From assembly GCA_963691705.1 (NCBI GenBank), contig OY829540.1, positions 5,780,001-5,844,000 of the forward strand: 64,000 bases of DNA, given 5' to 3'. The position numbers and the translations under genes are program-made. Of the stretch, positions 12,151 through 24,949 are shown piece after piece (positions within the stretch are counted from its first letter, which is position 1; every line of letters starts with the position of its first letter). Origin of the DNA: Viola odorata. Taxonomy: Eukaryota; Streptophyta; Magnoliopsida; Malpighiales; Violaceae. The notes below the pieces were generated by a model. The model did no database searches. It was given only the letters and a program-made list of their open reading frames with translations, and had not been told where the DNA came from.

Positions 12151-12204
12151 AATAGCCCTTGTTGAATTTTCAAACCCAAAACAATAAAGATGAAGCTCCA
12201 ACAC

Positions 12205-12978
12205 TTCCCTCTGAATTAATTATAGGGCGTTTTGGGCCCTGCTGTGGCGCAATGGGCCAAGGCCCCTCAAATTTTCCTATTTTTTATTTATTAACTAAGT
12301 GAGTCAGCATAACTTTTAAGTTTAATTAGTAAAAAAAGTTGAAAACATTCACCAATAGACAAAAATGCAAGTTTTTTTTATATTGAAAATAGAAAATGTA
12401 AGCCTTTGAAGTTTATTCTTCTTGACTCATTTCTTCATAGAATTGTAAGGTTTCTATAGTTTTTAATCATTTGTTACATTTTCTCGATAAAAAAACAAAT
12501 TCTTTATTACATAATTGAAGTATGAGTTTAATCTAATGAAATCTAATGCACTTTCCTCGTAAGCGAATATTTTCTCACATTTTGGATATGATTATTTACA
12601 CCTTAAGTTCTCTTTTCCTATTGGGTTAGTTTATTTGTACAATATTAACATTGATTGTGTCATAACTCATGCGGTAAGTGAATTGTCTATTTATAATTAA
12701 AATCACGAATTTGAATCTTGAAAATGAATCAAATTTATACTAAAATGCTTACCCTATTTTGAAATCCGATAACGCTCGAAATCTCAACTAAGAAAATCTT
12801 TTTACTTCGGTTTTTTTTTTCCTAATGTATTTTCATATTTCAATCGAGATCCTCCAAAAAGGAAATTACCAATCGCCTCTGTGGCCTGTTCTGTGCCCAT
12901 CATCACTGGAGTTTTTTATGTCCCACTCGTTGAGTTGAGTAGTCCCTGCTGCCGCCGAGGTCCTCAATCTTACCCGAA
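12205..12978. promoter_or_regulatory. Divergent intergenic region between MYG1 and the plastid-protein gene
   Basis: About 775 bp separate the outermost MYG1 start (-) from the ATG at 12979 (+), so both promoters must lie here. The DNA is AT-rich; I see no repeat element. A pyrimidine-rich stretch near 12810-12830 precedes the plus-strand gene. Promoter assignment is by position only. Confidence 0.5.
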
Positions 12979-14671
12979 ATGGCCACCATGAGCAACCCAT
13001 CTTCAATTTCCAAAACCCTCCTCACAAAATCCTTCTGCATCGGGTCACCAACACTTCCGACAACACTCTTCCTCCGCCGAGCCACCACCGGTTCACCGCC
13101 CAGGCCTCTGCCTTTAGTAAAATGCAACAGCAACAGCTCACGAGAGAGAGAACCCAGGGCCAGTAACAATAGTAATAATAATTTGAAGGATGCATTGTCT
13201 GGTCTGGTGGACAAGCAAGTGGAAGAGCTATTGAGCAGAGATGAGAATAGGGTCTTGCTTGATGGGTTAGAGAAGGCATCACAAAGAGTAGAGAAGGCGA
13301 AGTTAGAGCTTGCCGAGATCGAAAGACAGGAACTTGAGGCTCGGGAATTGAGGAATTACATCAACCAGATTGAAACTAAAGCTGCTGAGGTCTGTTGTTT
13401 CACCCTTTCTTGATTTTGCTTATTTTTCTTGTAGAAATCAAGAAAAATATTGTTTCTTTTCATCATGGAAAGGAGCATTTCTGGCTTCCTTGAGATGGTT
13501 TCCTTTTGTGGGTAGTTACTGGTTAGTAGTTAGCTGTTTAATTGTCATTTTCCTTTTGTTTTGTAATGAACTGGGAGTTTTGGAAGAATGAAATTGGGCA
13601 CCTATGGATTAACGATTATCAAAGAAGAAATTCGACTCCGGTCTCACCTCTGCCTATAAGAAAAACAAGAATTTGACTTGTGGACGTGGGGTTTTGAGGA
13701 GGGATTAATGTAAAAGAAGCATGATTGATTTGATACCTGCATTGTGAAATTTTTTGAAGTCTTCTAAATGGGTTGATCGATGTTGTGTCCTTATGAAATT
13801 TCTGGTTGCATACCTGATAGGAGAGGAGTTGAGGAGGAAAACCTTCAACTTCCAGCTTTAGGAAAATGATAATTAGCCAAATGGATGTAGCGATTTGTAA
13901 CTGAGTTTAGGCACACAACTATTCTTGTTTCTCGACGGACCTTCGTATGACTATGGATTGATATACGGTTCTGGCTGACTTTAAGATTGCAGAATGCCAG
14001 CAGGAGATCTTAGAGGCAAGAGCCATGATTGAAGATGCAGAACAGTCGCTGTCCCTTGGTGCTGTGGGGGATGGAGAAGGTAATGCTTCAGAAACTGAAG
14101 GGGTCAGCAAAGATGAAGAGAGATTGGAGTCTATAAAGGCGGCTTCTATATCCGCATCTGTCGGTACCCTGGCAGCTCTCCCTATATATTTCACCCAGGT
14201 CACCAGTATTGATCAGCTGATACTTCCTTCAGGAATCACCTTTATTAGCTGTGCATTATTCGGTGTTACATACCGATATGTGATAAGAAGAAACTTGGAC
14301 GACTCTCATCTGAAATCAGGAGCAGTTGCAGCTTTCGGCTTCATAAAAGGTATTGTTAATTTTGAGTAATTTGCAATGAAAGAATGATCTGTTAAGTGCC
14401 TTTGACATACGATAGAGGAAGCAAATGCTTTACAGTTGAAATAACGGTGGATGGATTTGCAATGGCAGGTCTTGGTATGTTGGCTGCTGGACCTCCATTG
14501 GAGCTTAATCTTGAAAGCTTCTTGTCCCATGCTTACAGCAGTGCAGTGTACATAGCTGAGAACTTTTTGATCTTTGCTTTCGCTGCGGTTAGTTTGGATT
14601 TCTGTTTTAAGACGAGGCTTTTAAGTCCGTTTCCAAAGAAAATGCCAGCTTCAAGGACTAATATAGAGTAA
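12979..14671 (+). CDS. Predicted chloroplast coiled-coil membrane protein, function unknown
   Basis: Exons 12979-13389, 13986-14349, 14469-14671; 325 aa. Exon 2 must start at 13986 (acceptor TTTAAG/ATTGCAG); the nearby TTGCAG at 13992 would break the frame. Residues 1-50 are rich in Ser, Thr, Arg and lack acidic residues, as in a plastid transit peptide. A strongly charged coiled coil runs about 75-165 (VEELLSRDENRVLLDGLEKAS, LELAEIERQELEARELRN). Hydrophobic segments follow at ~185-206, 214-236, 252-268 and 283-305 (AVYIAENFLIFAFAAVSLDF). I recognise the architecture as that of a conserved plant protein without a described role. Expected location is a plastid membrane. It is divergent from MYG1 and convergent with the gene at 15085-17046. 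Confidence 0.82.
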
Positions 14672-15084
14672 ATATATAGAGTGGATCTCAAAGTAGGTAT
14701 TATATTTTTGTGAATTGTCCTGTATCCGCAACAATGTGAAATGCATTTCAGAAAACGATTCGAAATGAAGAACATGAAAGGATTCGCACTTTTCCAGTTC
14801 TTAAGGGAGTTGGATTATGAAGCTGCTTCCATTCCACGCATTCTTATAAATCAGCTGGAGTATGTGATCCAATTGGCATTCATTGATAATCATAACTGCA
14901 AAGCGAATTCTGTTTCCTAACTAAGGTAAAAACTTCAGCATTGGCTCCCCATACAGAAAATAAAAGACAAACATCAGCATAGAAATAATAACCTTTGTAT
15001 TGCCATTAAAAGCATATTCTATATAATAATCCGAAAGTTGTAGCTGAGGCTGAGCCATAAGGAAAAAAACAAGCAGCTAGTTTT
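14672..15084. other. Convergent 3' region
   Basis: Roughly 410 bp holding the 3' ends of two genes that converge. AATAATAAC-type AT-rich sequence near 14985-15030 could serve either poly(A) site. Nothing else seen. Confidence 0.5.
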
Positions 15085-17046
15085 CTATTTTTTCCTACCC
15101 TCATCTTCATCCCAACCGCCATTTAAATCTTCCTGGGGTTCTGACGCATCTCTAGGTACTCTCCACCTATTAAGGTCATTTCTTGATCTCTCCTTAGCGG
15201 ATGGTAGATCTCGATGCTCTTCTCTCCCCTAATATTAGAAGGTAAACACCGATGTCAATGATGTTCTTGCAGATCAAATGAAATAAGAATTCATAGTGGC
15301 TTCAATAATCGATACCTTCCCGTATGGACCTTGATGATGCCCCTCTGAAGTCTCTTTCTTTTTCGTCAGTGATGAAAGGAACTTTGCAGCTTCATTGAAT
15401 ACTTGAAATCCCTGAATATCTCCACTTTTTATACTTACTTCCAGCTGCAGAAGGAAATAACAGAAAATTAAGATCTGATCATAATGGTTTTCATTGTATC
15501 TTCAGATTCAGTGGTATGTACAACCTTAAGGCTGACCTAATCCCATACAATTAGAACTATACCTGCACATGAATAATGCCAAGGACAATACTAGCAACAG
15601 GCAGCCAGCTCTCCTCGGGCGATAATGACAAATTTGATCTAGTAGTTCATAAGAAAAGAGCTTGTTCAAATTTCCGGTATCCAATCAAGTCACAAACTTA
15701 CATAAACGAGTTAAGCAGGTACCATACATTTATATATATTACCGTATTGCCTACAAACTCAGTACTTAGGAATTGTTTACTGGATAAAAAAAGACACAAT
15801 TTAAACATAGGGTTGCATACGATGCATACAGTGATACTTATAACCATTTTACACAATTCAACTAACATATCAAAGTCCAACAGCTAGGAATACAACAGAT
15901 TCAAACTGAGTTGGGAAATCTTTAAACCGCACCGAACAATGTTCAATCATGGAAAATCAAGATGAAATATTGGTCAAAGAAAAATCGATCAAGCATTAAT
16001 GAAGCATTTCCTCAGGCACTAGTAGAAGTGACCAACTAGGTCTAGGAACTATAGGTTCAACTAAGAACGCAACAGATGCCAAATAAGTTGAGAATTCTTT
16101 AAACAGCAAAGAAAAAATCTTCGATGAAAGATTGGTCAAAGAAAACTCTGTTAAGCATTAACAGAAACATTTCTTCAGCCACTACTATAAGTGACCAACT
16201 ATGTCTAAGAACAATTATCATACTGGAGGGGATGTTGTGTCACAATGAGCTTGGAAGTTTTCATCAATGCTTAAACAAATTAGCTTAATTCATCACGAAT
16301 TTGATAAACTAGGTAGCACAATCTAGTAGCAAAGTGATCAAATACAAAAAACCAGCACAACCATTGTGGTGAAAAGGTCCCCACTCAAATCAATTGAGTA
16401 CTGACGAAGATGGGAAATCAAACCTCAGATACGGAGCTAAATAGGCAAGCGCATATACAGCATAACGGCGTTTTCCGGTATCAAGCCACGCAAACACCCA
16501 ACTCTACCAAGAACACCAAGGATAAATTAAATCAGAACCTCGAAACCAACCAAAACAAAAAACAAAAATTCAGTAAAGTTAATTGTCTTCACCAGCCAAT
16601 TGAAGTAAGGGATAAAGCTTATAATCGACATGGCGGTTAATCTTGCGTCAGTTGAATCAAAAGCGGATTCAGTCTCCTCCGGCGTCTCCGTACTAACACC
16701 GTAAGGCAAAACCAATGAACTGAGCATACACGCGCCTATTGCCGCAGCAAACGGCGCGTCGTGCGACAACTCCGCCCGGCATATCCCACTCCTAACCGTC
16801 CTCTGATGACAAACAAAAAGAAGAGCACGTTTTCAGAAGAAGAAGAAGAAGAGAGAATTTGAGTTGGAGCAGTAATTTAAAAGGAGGAGCAACTACCTTG
16901 AGGGTGATTTGGGTTTCACTGCGCGCGCGTGAGGGTTTATTAAGTTTGGGAAGTGAGGAGCAGAGTTGTGGAGATGTGAGAGAGCGAAGAGCGGAGGAGG
17001 AAGAAAGGGAAGCAAGGGAAGGCGGGAGCATGGTGGCGGGCGACAT
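15085..17046 (-). CDS. Predicted plastid-targeted small membrane protein, function unknown
   Basis: Exons 17046-16897, 16802-16593, 16503-16424, 15638-15563, 15444-15316, 15228-15085; 262 aa, frame kept at every junction. Residues 1-50 look like a chloroplast transit peptide (Ser-, Leu- and Pro-rich, no acidic residues until ~44). Hydrophobic segments: ~66-83 (APFAAAIGACMLSSLVLP), ~107-120 (AMSIISFIPYFNWL), ~133-146 (YAVYALAYLAPYL) and ~157-171 (SWLPVASIVLGIIHV). The C-terminal 90 residues are hydrophilic and charged (FLSSLTKKKETSEGHHQGPYGK, then an Arg/Asp/Glu-rich tail). I do not recognise a named family. An upstream in-frame ATG at 17154 would add 36 basic residues; I prefer the ATG at 17046 because it puts the transit-like segment at the N-terminus. 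Confidence 0.75.
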
Positions 17047-18239
17047 GGTCCGTCTGGGTTTAAGTTTAGCATAAAAGCTTAACCCACGCCAGGGGCGACC
17101 GCGACGCGGAAGTATGGGAAGGAGGAGACGATCTTGGGCTTCGCGCTTTTTCAAGGACGGGGAAACGTGTGGGCCTCCTGACTTATTTTTGTTTCGCCTA
17201 ATTTAGTTGTTCCGATACCGTCCTAGTTAACTCTATAATTTTTAAAATTTCCTATTATACCAATTTGGTCATACACCATAATTAATAATTATTGACTAAC
17301 CGTATTGCTTTTTATAATGAAAGGAGGAATCCACAAATAAAATAGTTTAATTCGCACTATAAATAATGATTAGCATCAATATAGCTTTTCTTCATTCAAA
17401 ATTTTGATTAAACATTTATTCATACACTTGATCACGAATTAATATTTATGTAAATATATCTGTAAATTTCTCATCCTACCCTTCATGATTCCTTTGGTAA
17501 GAAAACAATCCATGTAAAATATGTATATGGTCAGCATGAAAACAATCCATGTAAAAGATAGTAAGTTCGATTATTGAAATAATAAATTTTAAAATTTACA
17601 ACAAATGTGTTCTGAGGCAGAAGGAAGACCAAAGTCTATTGTGGTCAATTGAAAAGGCTAAAAATGAAGCTCCAATTATTACCTATAAGTTGCAAAATTT
17701 CCATAAACAAATTATTTTCATAAATACATGGGAAAGAGAAATGGTTCTTGGTTTCTACTTCACATATACAAGATCGCGTCGACATAATAATAAAACAATA
17801 TACTTGCATCAATGAATATGATAAATATGAGCCATCAATATATAAACAAGCACGCAAACCTTTCTAACTTTTTCCCATTGCAAACGCAGAAAAATCAATA
17901 ATTAACTGCCAACTCGACCCCGGCTCCTTCACGCACCGAGGAACAGCAGCTCATTTCCACCTCAAATGCATCCAAGAATATCCTATCTACCAATGGCTCC
18001 GTATTTGTCATTGGGGGTGAACGCAGCAGTCTCCATAATAATGCGTATAACAGATTGCAGGAGAGATCCAGAAATACAGTGCTGACCCGTCACTGCCCTC
18101 CTCCGATCAACTTTATAGCCAAAGACGGTTCCCATCCAGCCAATACAACAAGAAGAAACACATTCTGCCCGATGTACACGGCCCCTCCTCCTGGATTTAC
18201 AAGGTGGTCTCGCTTTACAAAATGAAGAAACTCCAGCTT
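17047..18239. other. Intergenic plus kinase 3' UTR
   Basis: Holds the promoter of the 15085-17046 gene (about 17047-17200, with GC-rich sequence), AT-rich intergenic DNA, and the likely kinase 3' UTR (about 17880-18239, where base composition rises). No other exon recognised. Confidence 0.5.
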
Positions 18240-21200
18240 TCAGGCATCCAAGTCCAATGTATCCCCATTCTCTTCGTCAACGGATAATGATCTCAGCTGA
18301 TGTTGCAACTGTAAACAATGATAAAAATACTAACAAATTAAATCACGTATAGATATAGGCAGCAGAATGCTTGAACTTCAAGTCTTGCGTGTTTTATCCA
18401 AAAGGTGGTGCAACCAAACAAAAGGAAAACAGTCCGTTCTACTGAGCCACTATCCATAACATTATTATTCTTTTAAAAAGGAAGTATTGAGCCACTCACT
18501 TGCATATATTTTGTCTTTTCAGTTTTCAGTTCCTCAGTCAAACTGAACATCCTGCAAATGAAGGGTGAGACATCAGACAATACAATGAAAATATCACAAA
18601 AAAGAAGACAAACTCAATACAATACCAACCTAGTTTGAAGCTCAGAGATCTTTGTCAACAGAAGTCGCTCCCTCTCCAAAGCTGTTGGTTCGACCTGTTC
18701 AGTGAGTATATCAGAGAAGTACGAATGCTTGACAAACAAAGAATTGGGATCAACCAGGTTCAGTAACAACTGATCTTAGATGAGATCAGTCATACTATGT
18801 GAGACTACTTAACGCCATACAGAACCTCACGAACCACGAGAGCTACCTAAACAAGTCTGTCACAGCAAGGCAAGAGGGGAAAAAAAAACTATAATGACAG
18901 AAAATATGCTTACACTTCCATTGTTCTCTGCGCGTGGCAATGGTGGCAACTTTCCATTTGGAGGGGGAGCAGCAACTGACACAAACAGAAAATACAAGTT
19001 ACAACTTTTCCAGTTAATCCTCTGATAAGGTAATTACGTCACATGGAACAAAGAAACAACAGTTTTACCCACCATCTACTCCATCATTTAGTTGCAAGCT
19101 ATTCAACAAATTCATGATTAGATCCTGTCATCAGAAGAAATTTTCAAATTAGAAACATGTTTGCCTAAAGTTTGCACAGTTTAAAAAACTTTCTACAGGT
19201 AAAAACAAACAAACATTGCCTCAAGTTCAAGTCACCCTTACCTGTTGAATTGAGGTCTGCTGAAAAAGATTCTGAAGTTGTGGCAAGAGGAGTGATGCAG
19301 GAACGTTGCTGCTACTAACCTCTTTTGGTGATGGAGTAGTGGCCTGATGAAAGAATAAATAAATAAGAGAGGAAAAAAAGAGACGGCACTGTCTTCAGTA
19401 GAGGCCAACAAGTTTGAGTAGTCATTAAAGCGGAACCAGTGTTGAAGCCACCTATGAGCTTTGCTACCATAAAGTCACAATGCAAGTGCACACTTGTATG
19501 AAATGAAGACGCTTTATTTTGATTATCATGCCAAGAAATGCAACGATAATCTGAATTTAAGAAACATCCAGAGAAGTGGGGAAGCACAAACCGCTTGTTT
19601 AGAGTCAAATATCCATTCACCGACGCTAGCAGACTTTCTCAGTGGTGATCCCTGAAAACCACACAAAAACATGGCATCATGTGAGACTTACACGAAATAT
19701 ACAATTACATAAAAACTCTTGCACTATGATTCGCCACTTACCTGTGATGTTCGGCGTGGAACTGAACTTAATGGAATATCCTAGGGCACACTCTTTAGTT
19801 AGTTACAGTTACATAGTAAGACAATATATCATGAGAATTGAACCTTACCTTTGCAAGATCTAAATTTTCTGACGTTACTGAGAATCGCCCCTTGATTTGC
19901 ACCAGATTAGTCTTTGACTTTTCATCCAAAGAATCTCTGAATCCTATTGCAGAATGAATACTTGGTCATATACGGTTTCCATGTCTCATTACAGGAGAAA
20001 ACAGCGTATATGTTGGTTTTGCAATTTTTCTTTTTTTCCATAATACTATGATCCTGATGACGAAAAAAAGGAATGTGATGAAAATGATAACTATAAAATG
20101 CAGCATATACTCTGTACCTCCAGAAGATTTTATTGGAGCTGACAGACTGTTAGCAGAAGCTCTGTTGGGAAGCATCAGAGGACCGCTGAAGCTTGGTGCT
20201 TTTCGAATATCACGGCTAGGTTTTTCAGTTGGCAGAATTACATCCTCAAACCTAACAATTAACCAAAAAGAGCTCAATAACTTCAACTTTGGAGCTTCCA
20301 GAGAAAAGGAAAGTAAGCTGTACTTTGGTTCATCAAGTTACATAAAACTTTTGAGACTCAGAAAATAAGAAAAGGCAAAGAAATTGATCCAACAGCCAAT
20401 AGAACAATCAAACCACCATCTACATAGACTATTATCCCTTGATAAGGAGCTGAAGAAAATAGAAGTTATATCCTTACTTTAACAACTAGGAGAAATGGTT
20501 GTATTGCACGAAGTAACTATGAGCATTTTGCATATCCTCTGTCGCTCCTTACTGTTCATTAATCAATTTGTTTTACAAAGATTGCATGGAGGCTAAAAGT
20601 GTAATAGATTAGTGGCTAAGCAACTTCTGGAGACATAATAAATCGTTTTGTCTATTCTTAAATCAGCTTTCAGTATCTATTGCAACAAAGCACTTGGTTG
20701 AGAAAACAAAATAACAAATTAAACAGTGAACTCTTAGTCAGCCTGATTTCTTCAATGAAATATGCTCATTACAACTTATGTAATCAAATCATGCATGAAA
20801 ACAAACATCCACCAACTGTACCAACTGTATCATGTCAAAAATCCAACCCCCTAACACATCACCAAACAACATCAGTCAACTATCTAGCTGAAGGCATTTC
20901 TTGTGTGGTTAAAAGGCAAAACTGAATAGAGATGCTCCTTCACTAAATTGACAGTCCCCAATTCTATAACAATGACGCATTAATAGAAAGCACCAGATAA
21001 ATGACCCACCCAAAACATGGAATGATGCTATAAAAAGAAACTCTTAGACACTGAAAGGTTGAAGTAATTACATTGTTTTCAAACAGCAGTACAATCATTT
21101 CCAATACGAAAATCATTAAAGACAAACCTTTCAGAAATCCGCCCCCTCTCTGATAAAGAGTGGCCAAGTACAGAACTAGGCGCAAGTGGGCCACTGCAGG

Positions 21201-24200
21201 TTTGGCGAGTCTTTATTGGCTTATTCTTGGTCTGTATTACATCAATTTCTTTTATTGATGCTTTTGCCTCAGAGCTTGACCCATCTTTTTCCCAGCCAAA
21301 ATTATCTTGGGAGCTAGCTTCTACAAAGTCGTCTTCCAAAAGCTTTCCTTTTCTGTTCAAGTTCTCATCTTGTGATAATTCATCCCTCCCTAATTGTTCT
21401 CTGCACTCGGCCTTTTGTAACTCACTATTTGAATTAACCTCCACTTGTGTGGATTGATAAACTGGTGCATCCTGTAACAACAAAAATGCTAATCTAATCA
21501 AAAGTGCAATGTACGAACAGGTCTGCACAGCTGAATAGGAGATGGGTAGACAAGTTGATTTTATATGCTTATTCACTTATTTTAATTCTGAAAAAAAATA
21601 TATATATATTGGGTGGTTAGTAACTCAACCACAATATTGATATCACCAAATACCTTCATGCTTTTATAGTCTTCCTTAGTTTGCAGTATATCATCGTCAT
21701 CTCTCACCTGTCAAAAAGGTGAAATGCATTAGTTCAGGTTTAGCAATTTCACCAACAAGTAAACTACAGCTCAAAAACACCATCTTAATCATATACAGAT
21801 TGTGAGAGAGAGCTTACCAGTGATGCTTGGGCTTTTAAATCCTCAAGATCAAAGTGCCAGGCACTAACACCTCGCTGGTACTCACTCTATGACAAAAACA
21901 AGGCAAATACAAAAAAGACCAGAGAGATTAGGAAACGTGCGGAAAGTCATGAGCTTGCACACACATATTAATTTCTTCAGGGCCTGATTTTCATTTCTGA
22001 AACAAACTCTGTTTATCACTTTAGCATTCATTGTTCCCAATTTTTATTTAAGTCTAAACCACAGGTATCCCAAGTCCACTGAGCTAGGACTAATCCTGTT
22101 CGCACTGGGTTGGCCGACTAAGGCATAAAGTGCTCCCAATGGGTAATTTCTCCGTGTACAAGAGACCTCTTGCATAAGGGGTGAGAGTGTCAAACCACTC
22201 ACTCATACCAACCGCCTGTTGGTATTTGTTATTCCCAGCCAATCACTCATAAATGATGGAAGAGGAGGAAATTGCTTGTGAGTTTAAAAATTATAACCAC
22301 AAGATACACAAGAAAATGTTAGGTTCAAACAGTGACATAGACAATGAATTAATGCAGGTTCAACCCAGCATAAATTAAAATATCCAATACAAGTAATTCC
22401 AGAAACATCTAAGAACAGGTCAAGTGAAAACAACAAATGAATTAAGCTTTGTTCATGGATCAGTTGCACATAGAAAGCACAATCAAAACTTTGAACTTCA
22501 GAACTGTCTCACCTGCGATAAAGCTTCTTGTTCTGCCGATGGCATTTTCTTAAGAGCTAGCTGTGCAGCATCTTTAACCTGGAAATGTTCAACAATTCCA
22601 TAAAAAAAAAAACTTATGGAAAAGAGGCAGAAAGGCAGAGAATAGCACAAGATGGCTCACCTGAAGGGCTTTCACTCGAGACCAAAGTGGAGGCAAGTCA
22701 GCAAATAGCTTCTTCACAGAAAGTTCTGGAGGCTTAGCATGCTTGAAAAATGAATGCTTTAATAGCTTCTCCGCAGTTGGCCTCTTTGTTTGATCTTTGA
22801 CCAAGCACATTGCAACCATTTCTTTAAAAGACTGATGACAACTGGAAATTCTCTAATTAGAAACTTAATATGCGTGAAAAAAAGGTATTTTTTCTCACCA
22901 TCAACTACACAAGAAGCCGCTTGACCACCTAACCAGATGATGGACCTATTATTGTTTTAATTGTCTAGCCAGAAAGAATTTCAATACCTTAGAAAACTTT
23001 TTATCACGTTCATAATCAAGTCCTGGAGGTGCATTCTGTATGGTCATCAGAAGAACCTGCAAGAGGTGGTGTAAGCAAAAAAAAGGGTTTAGCTATGTCA
23101 ATAAGCGACTTGAAGAGAAACTTCAAGAAGCCCTGGCTGCATCTTGGTAGAAATTCTTGCTGAATCATTGTAGATGGACGTACCTTCATTGGAGGGAATT
23201 TTGAGAACGGGGCATGACCATGTGCCAGCTCCAATGCCGTTATACCAAATGACCAAATATCAGCTCTGCGCAAGAATGATCAAACAGGCAACCAAGTGAT
23301 AAGCCTATAGCCTTCATTTTTAAGTTTTAAGTCGTAGTAATAACCGTTCCCACATGAGCATGAAGACAGGCGAAGCACAAACCAGGACAAAAATAAAACT
23401 CACTTGGAATTATATCCACTTCCTGGCTGCAAAACCTCTGGTGCCATCCTAGAAACAAGAATAAATGCATGGATGATGACATGCTCAAGTCATAAATACA
23501 TCATCGTTGTTTGAAGAAAGAAATCGTTTAACAATGAAACTTACCAGCATGGAGTACCCACAAAAGTATTTCTTGAACGTTGTCTATCACCTGCGTCGAA
23601 CATGCAAGCTGAAACACCGAAGTCAGCGAGCTTTACTGTCCCATTAGTATCCAATAGTATGTTTCCAGCCTGAAACCAAAATAAAAAGTAAGATTATTGT
23701 TTAGACACTTAGAGTTGTTGGGGGGTATAATTGTCGAAACGAATGTCTCACCTTTACATCTCGATGAATATGCCCTTGTCGGTGAAGGTACTCGAGGGCC
23801 TTCAGAGTTTCTTTCAAGATAGAACCAATAGCAGCCTCTTCAAATCCATCTGGATATGCTATCTTCATAAGATGTAAACACGAACCCTCTGCCATGAATG
23901 GCATGATCACCCAAAGATTTCGATCGACAACAAATGAACAATATGCCCTAATTACATTTGGATGATCTATCAAACTCATAGTTTGAGCTTCCCTGCGTAT
24001 GTCATCCTACAAAACAATGATTCCAGAAAAGGTTACTCAAGAGAACCATGGAAGAAAGGTCTCCACAGAAAGAAACATCAGAAAAAGAAGGAATCAGCGC
24101 TCTGAATTGTTGTGCACGTCTACTATGAAGAATTCTTTTGACAAACAAGTTAGGCTTTGACCAAAACAATTAAGTCCTCGGAAAGAAGAAGATGGACAAT

Positions 24201-24949
24201 TATCTAGTTATCAAAAGCCTCCAGACATAAGTACAAAATTTGCAATTTTGGAACAGGTAAGCATTGACAGAATGAATAGGCTGAGGTTCCGTTCTAACCC
24301 ATTCTTTCAAAAACTGCAGAAATTCAACTACGGCTTGCAGCAACTTCAATTACCGAGAAGAACATCCTCCTATCACAGATTGGAGCACCAATCTGGGTGC
24401 CAACAAATCTCAAGCCAGCTCCTAAAATTGAGCTGGAAACCTAAGCTACCACTCAGACAAAATTGTACAACCACTTGATGCATTAAGGGAAATACTAAAT
24501 TCCCTGTATATGAATGAAATCTACAAGATAACGTGCAATAACCACAAATTCAATAATCAGTCCCAATTAAGAAATAAGCCCTTCCAAAAAATTTTTTTTT
24601 TAAATGTGCGTCAAACTCTATCCCTTCATTAGCAAACTAAAGAATGAGTTCAAATCAAACATGATCTGCAAATTGAAAGCATAACAACAAGACTTAAGCA
24701 ATAGGAGCAACAACGAAAATAGCATAATGGGAAGACGATACGAACCAGATTGCTGTTGCAGCGATCGAGATCCAAGCACTTAACAGCCACAACTTCGTTG
24801 AGCGGGAGATAGATCGCGCGAAAAACGGTGGCGCTGGCGCCGTAACCGACTTCTTCAAGGAGCCTGTAGTCGTCAGCATTCACGGTGTACGCTCTCGGAT
24901 TCCCTCCCATCCTTCCCATGCCAGGAAGACGAAGTGATGGAGAAACCAA
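18240..24949 (-). CDS. STE20/germinal-centre-type Ser/Thr kinase (BLUS1-related)
   Basis: Twenty-one exons: 24949-24746, 24006-23752, 23669-23545, 23448-23404, 23265-23184, 23056-22988, 22831-22661, 22578-22513, 21886-21818, 21707-21654, 21471-21128, 20251-20118, 19943-19849, 19780-19742, 19651-19592, 19343-19242, 19124-19073, 18975-18914, 18694-18630, 18551-18500, 18308-18240; 737 aa. Kinase domain ~28-295: Gly loop [18 protein letters not shown] Lys57, HRDVK with catalytic Asp151, DFG Asp169, and the STE20 signature [12 protein letters not shown]. This kinase-N-terminal layout with a long disordered middle (~300-660, Ser-rich: [29 protein letters not shown]) and a C-terminal coiled coil ([21 protein letters not shown]) is shared with a small plant group near BLUS1, a blue-light stomatal kinase. 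All catalytic residues are intact. ATGs at 24919 and 24910 are alternative starts. The exact in-vivo role is unknown. Confidence 0.93.
22055..22235 (-). repeat. Possible tRNA-derived SINE in kinase intron 8
   Basis: A GC-richer block inside an AT-rich intron. Read on the minus strand it has a box-A-like TGAGTGAGTGGT (22194-22205), then a box-B-like GAGGTCTCTTGTACAC (22154-22169) about 25 bp on, then ~110 bp of unrelated sequence, ending near an A-rich tract (TTAAATAAAAATT). This order fits a plant SINE transcribed with the gene. Flanking duplications were not identified, so it is a proposal. Confidence 0.42.

Noticed and set aside
24248..24478. Plus-strand 76-codon frame
   Set aside because: It lies in intron 1 of the kinase gene on the opposite strand and shows no homology.
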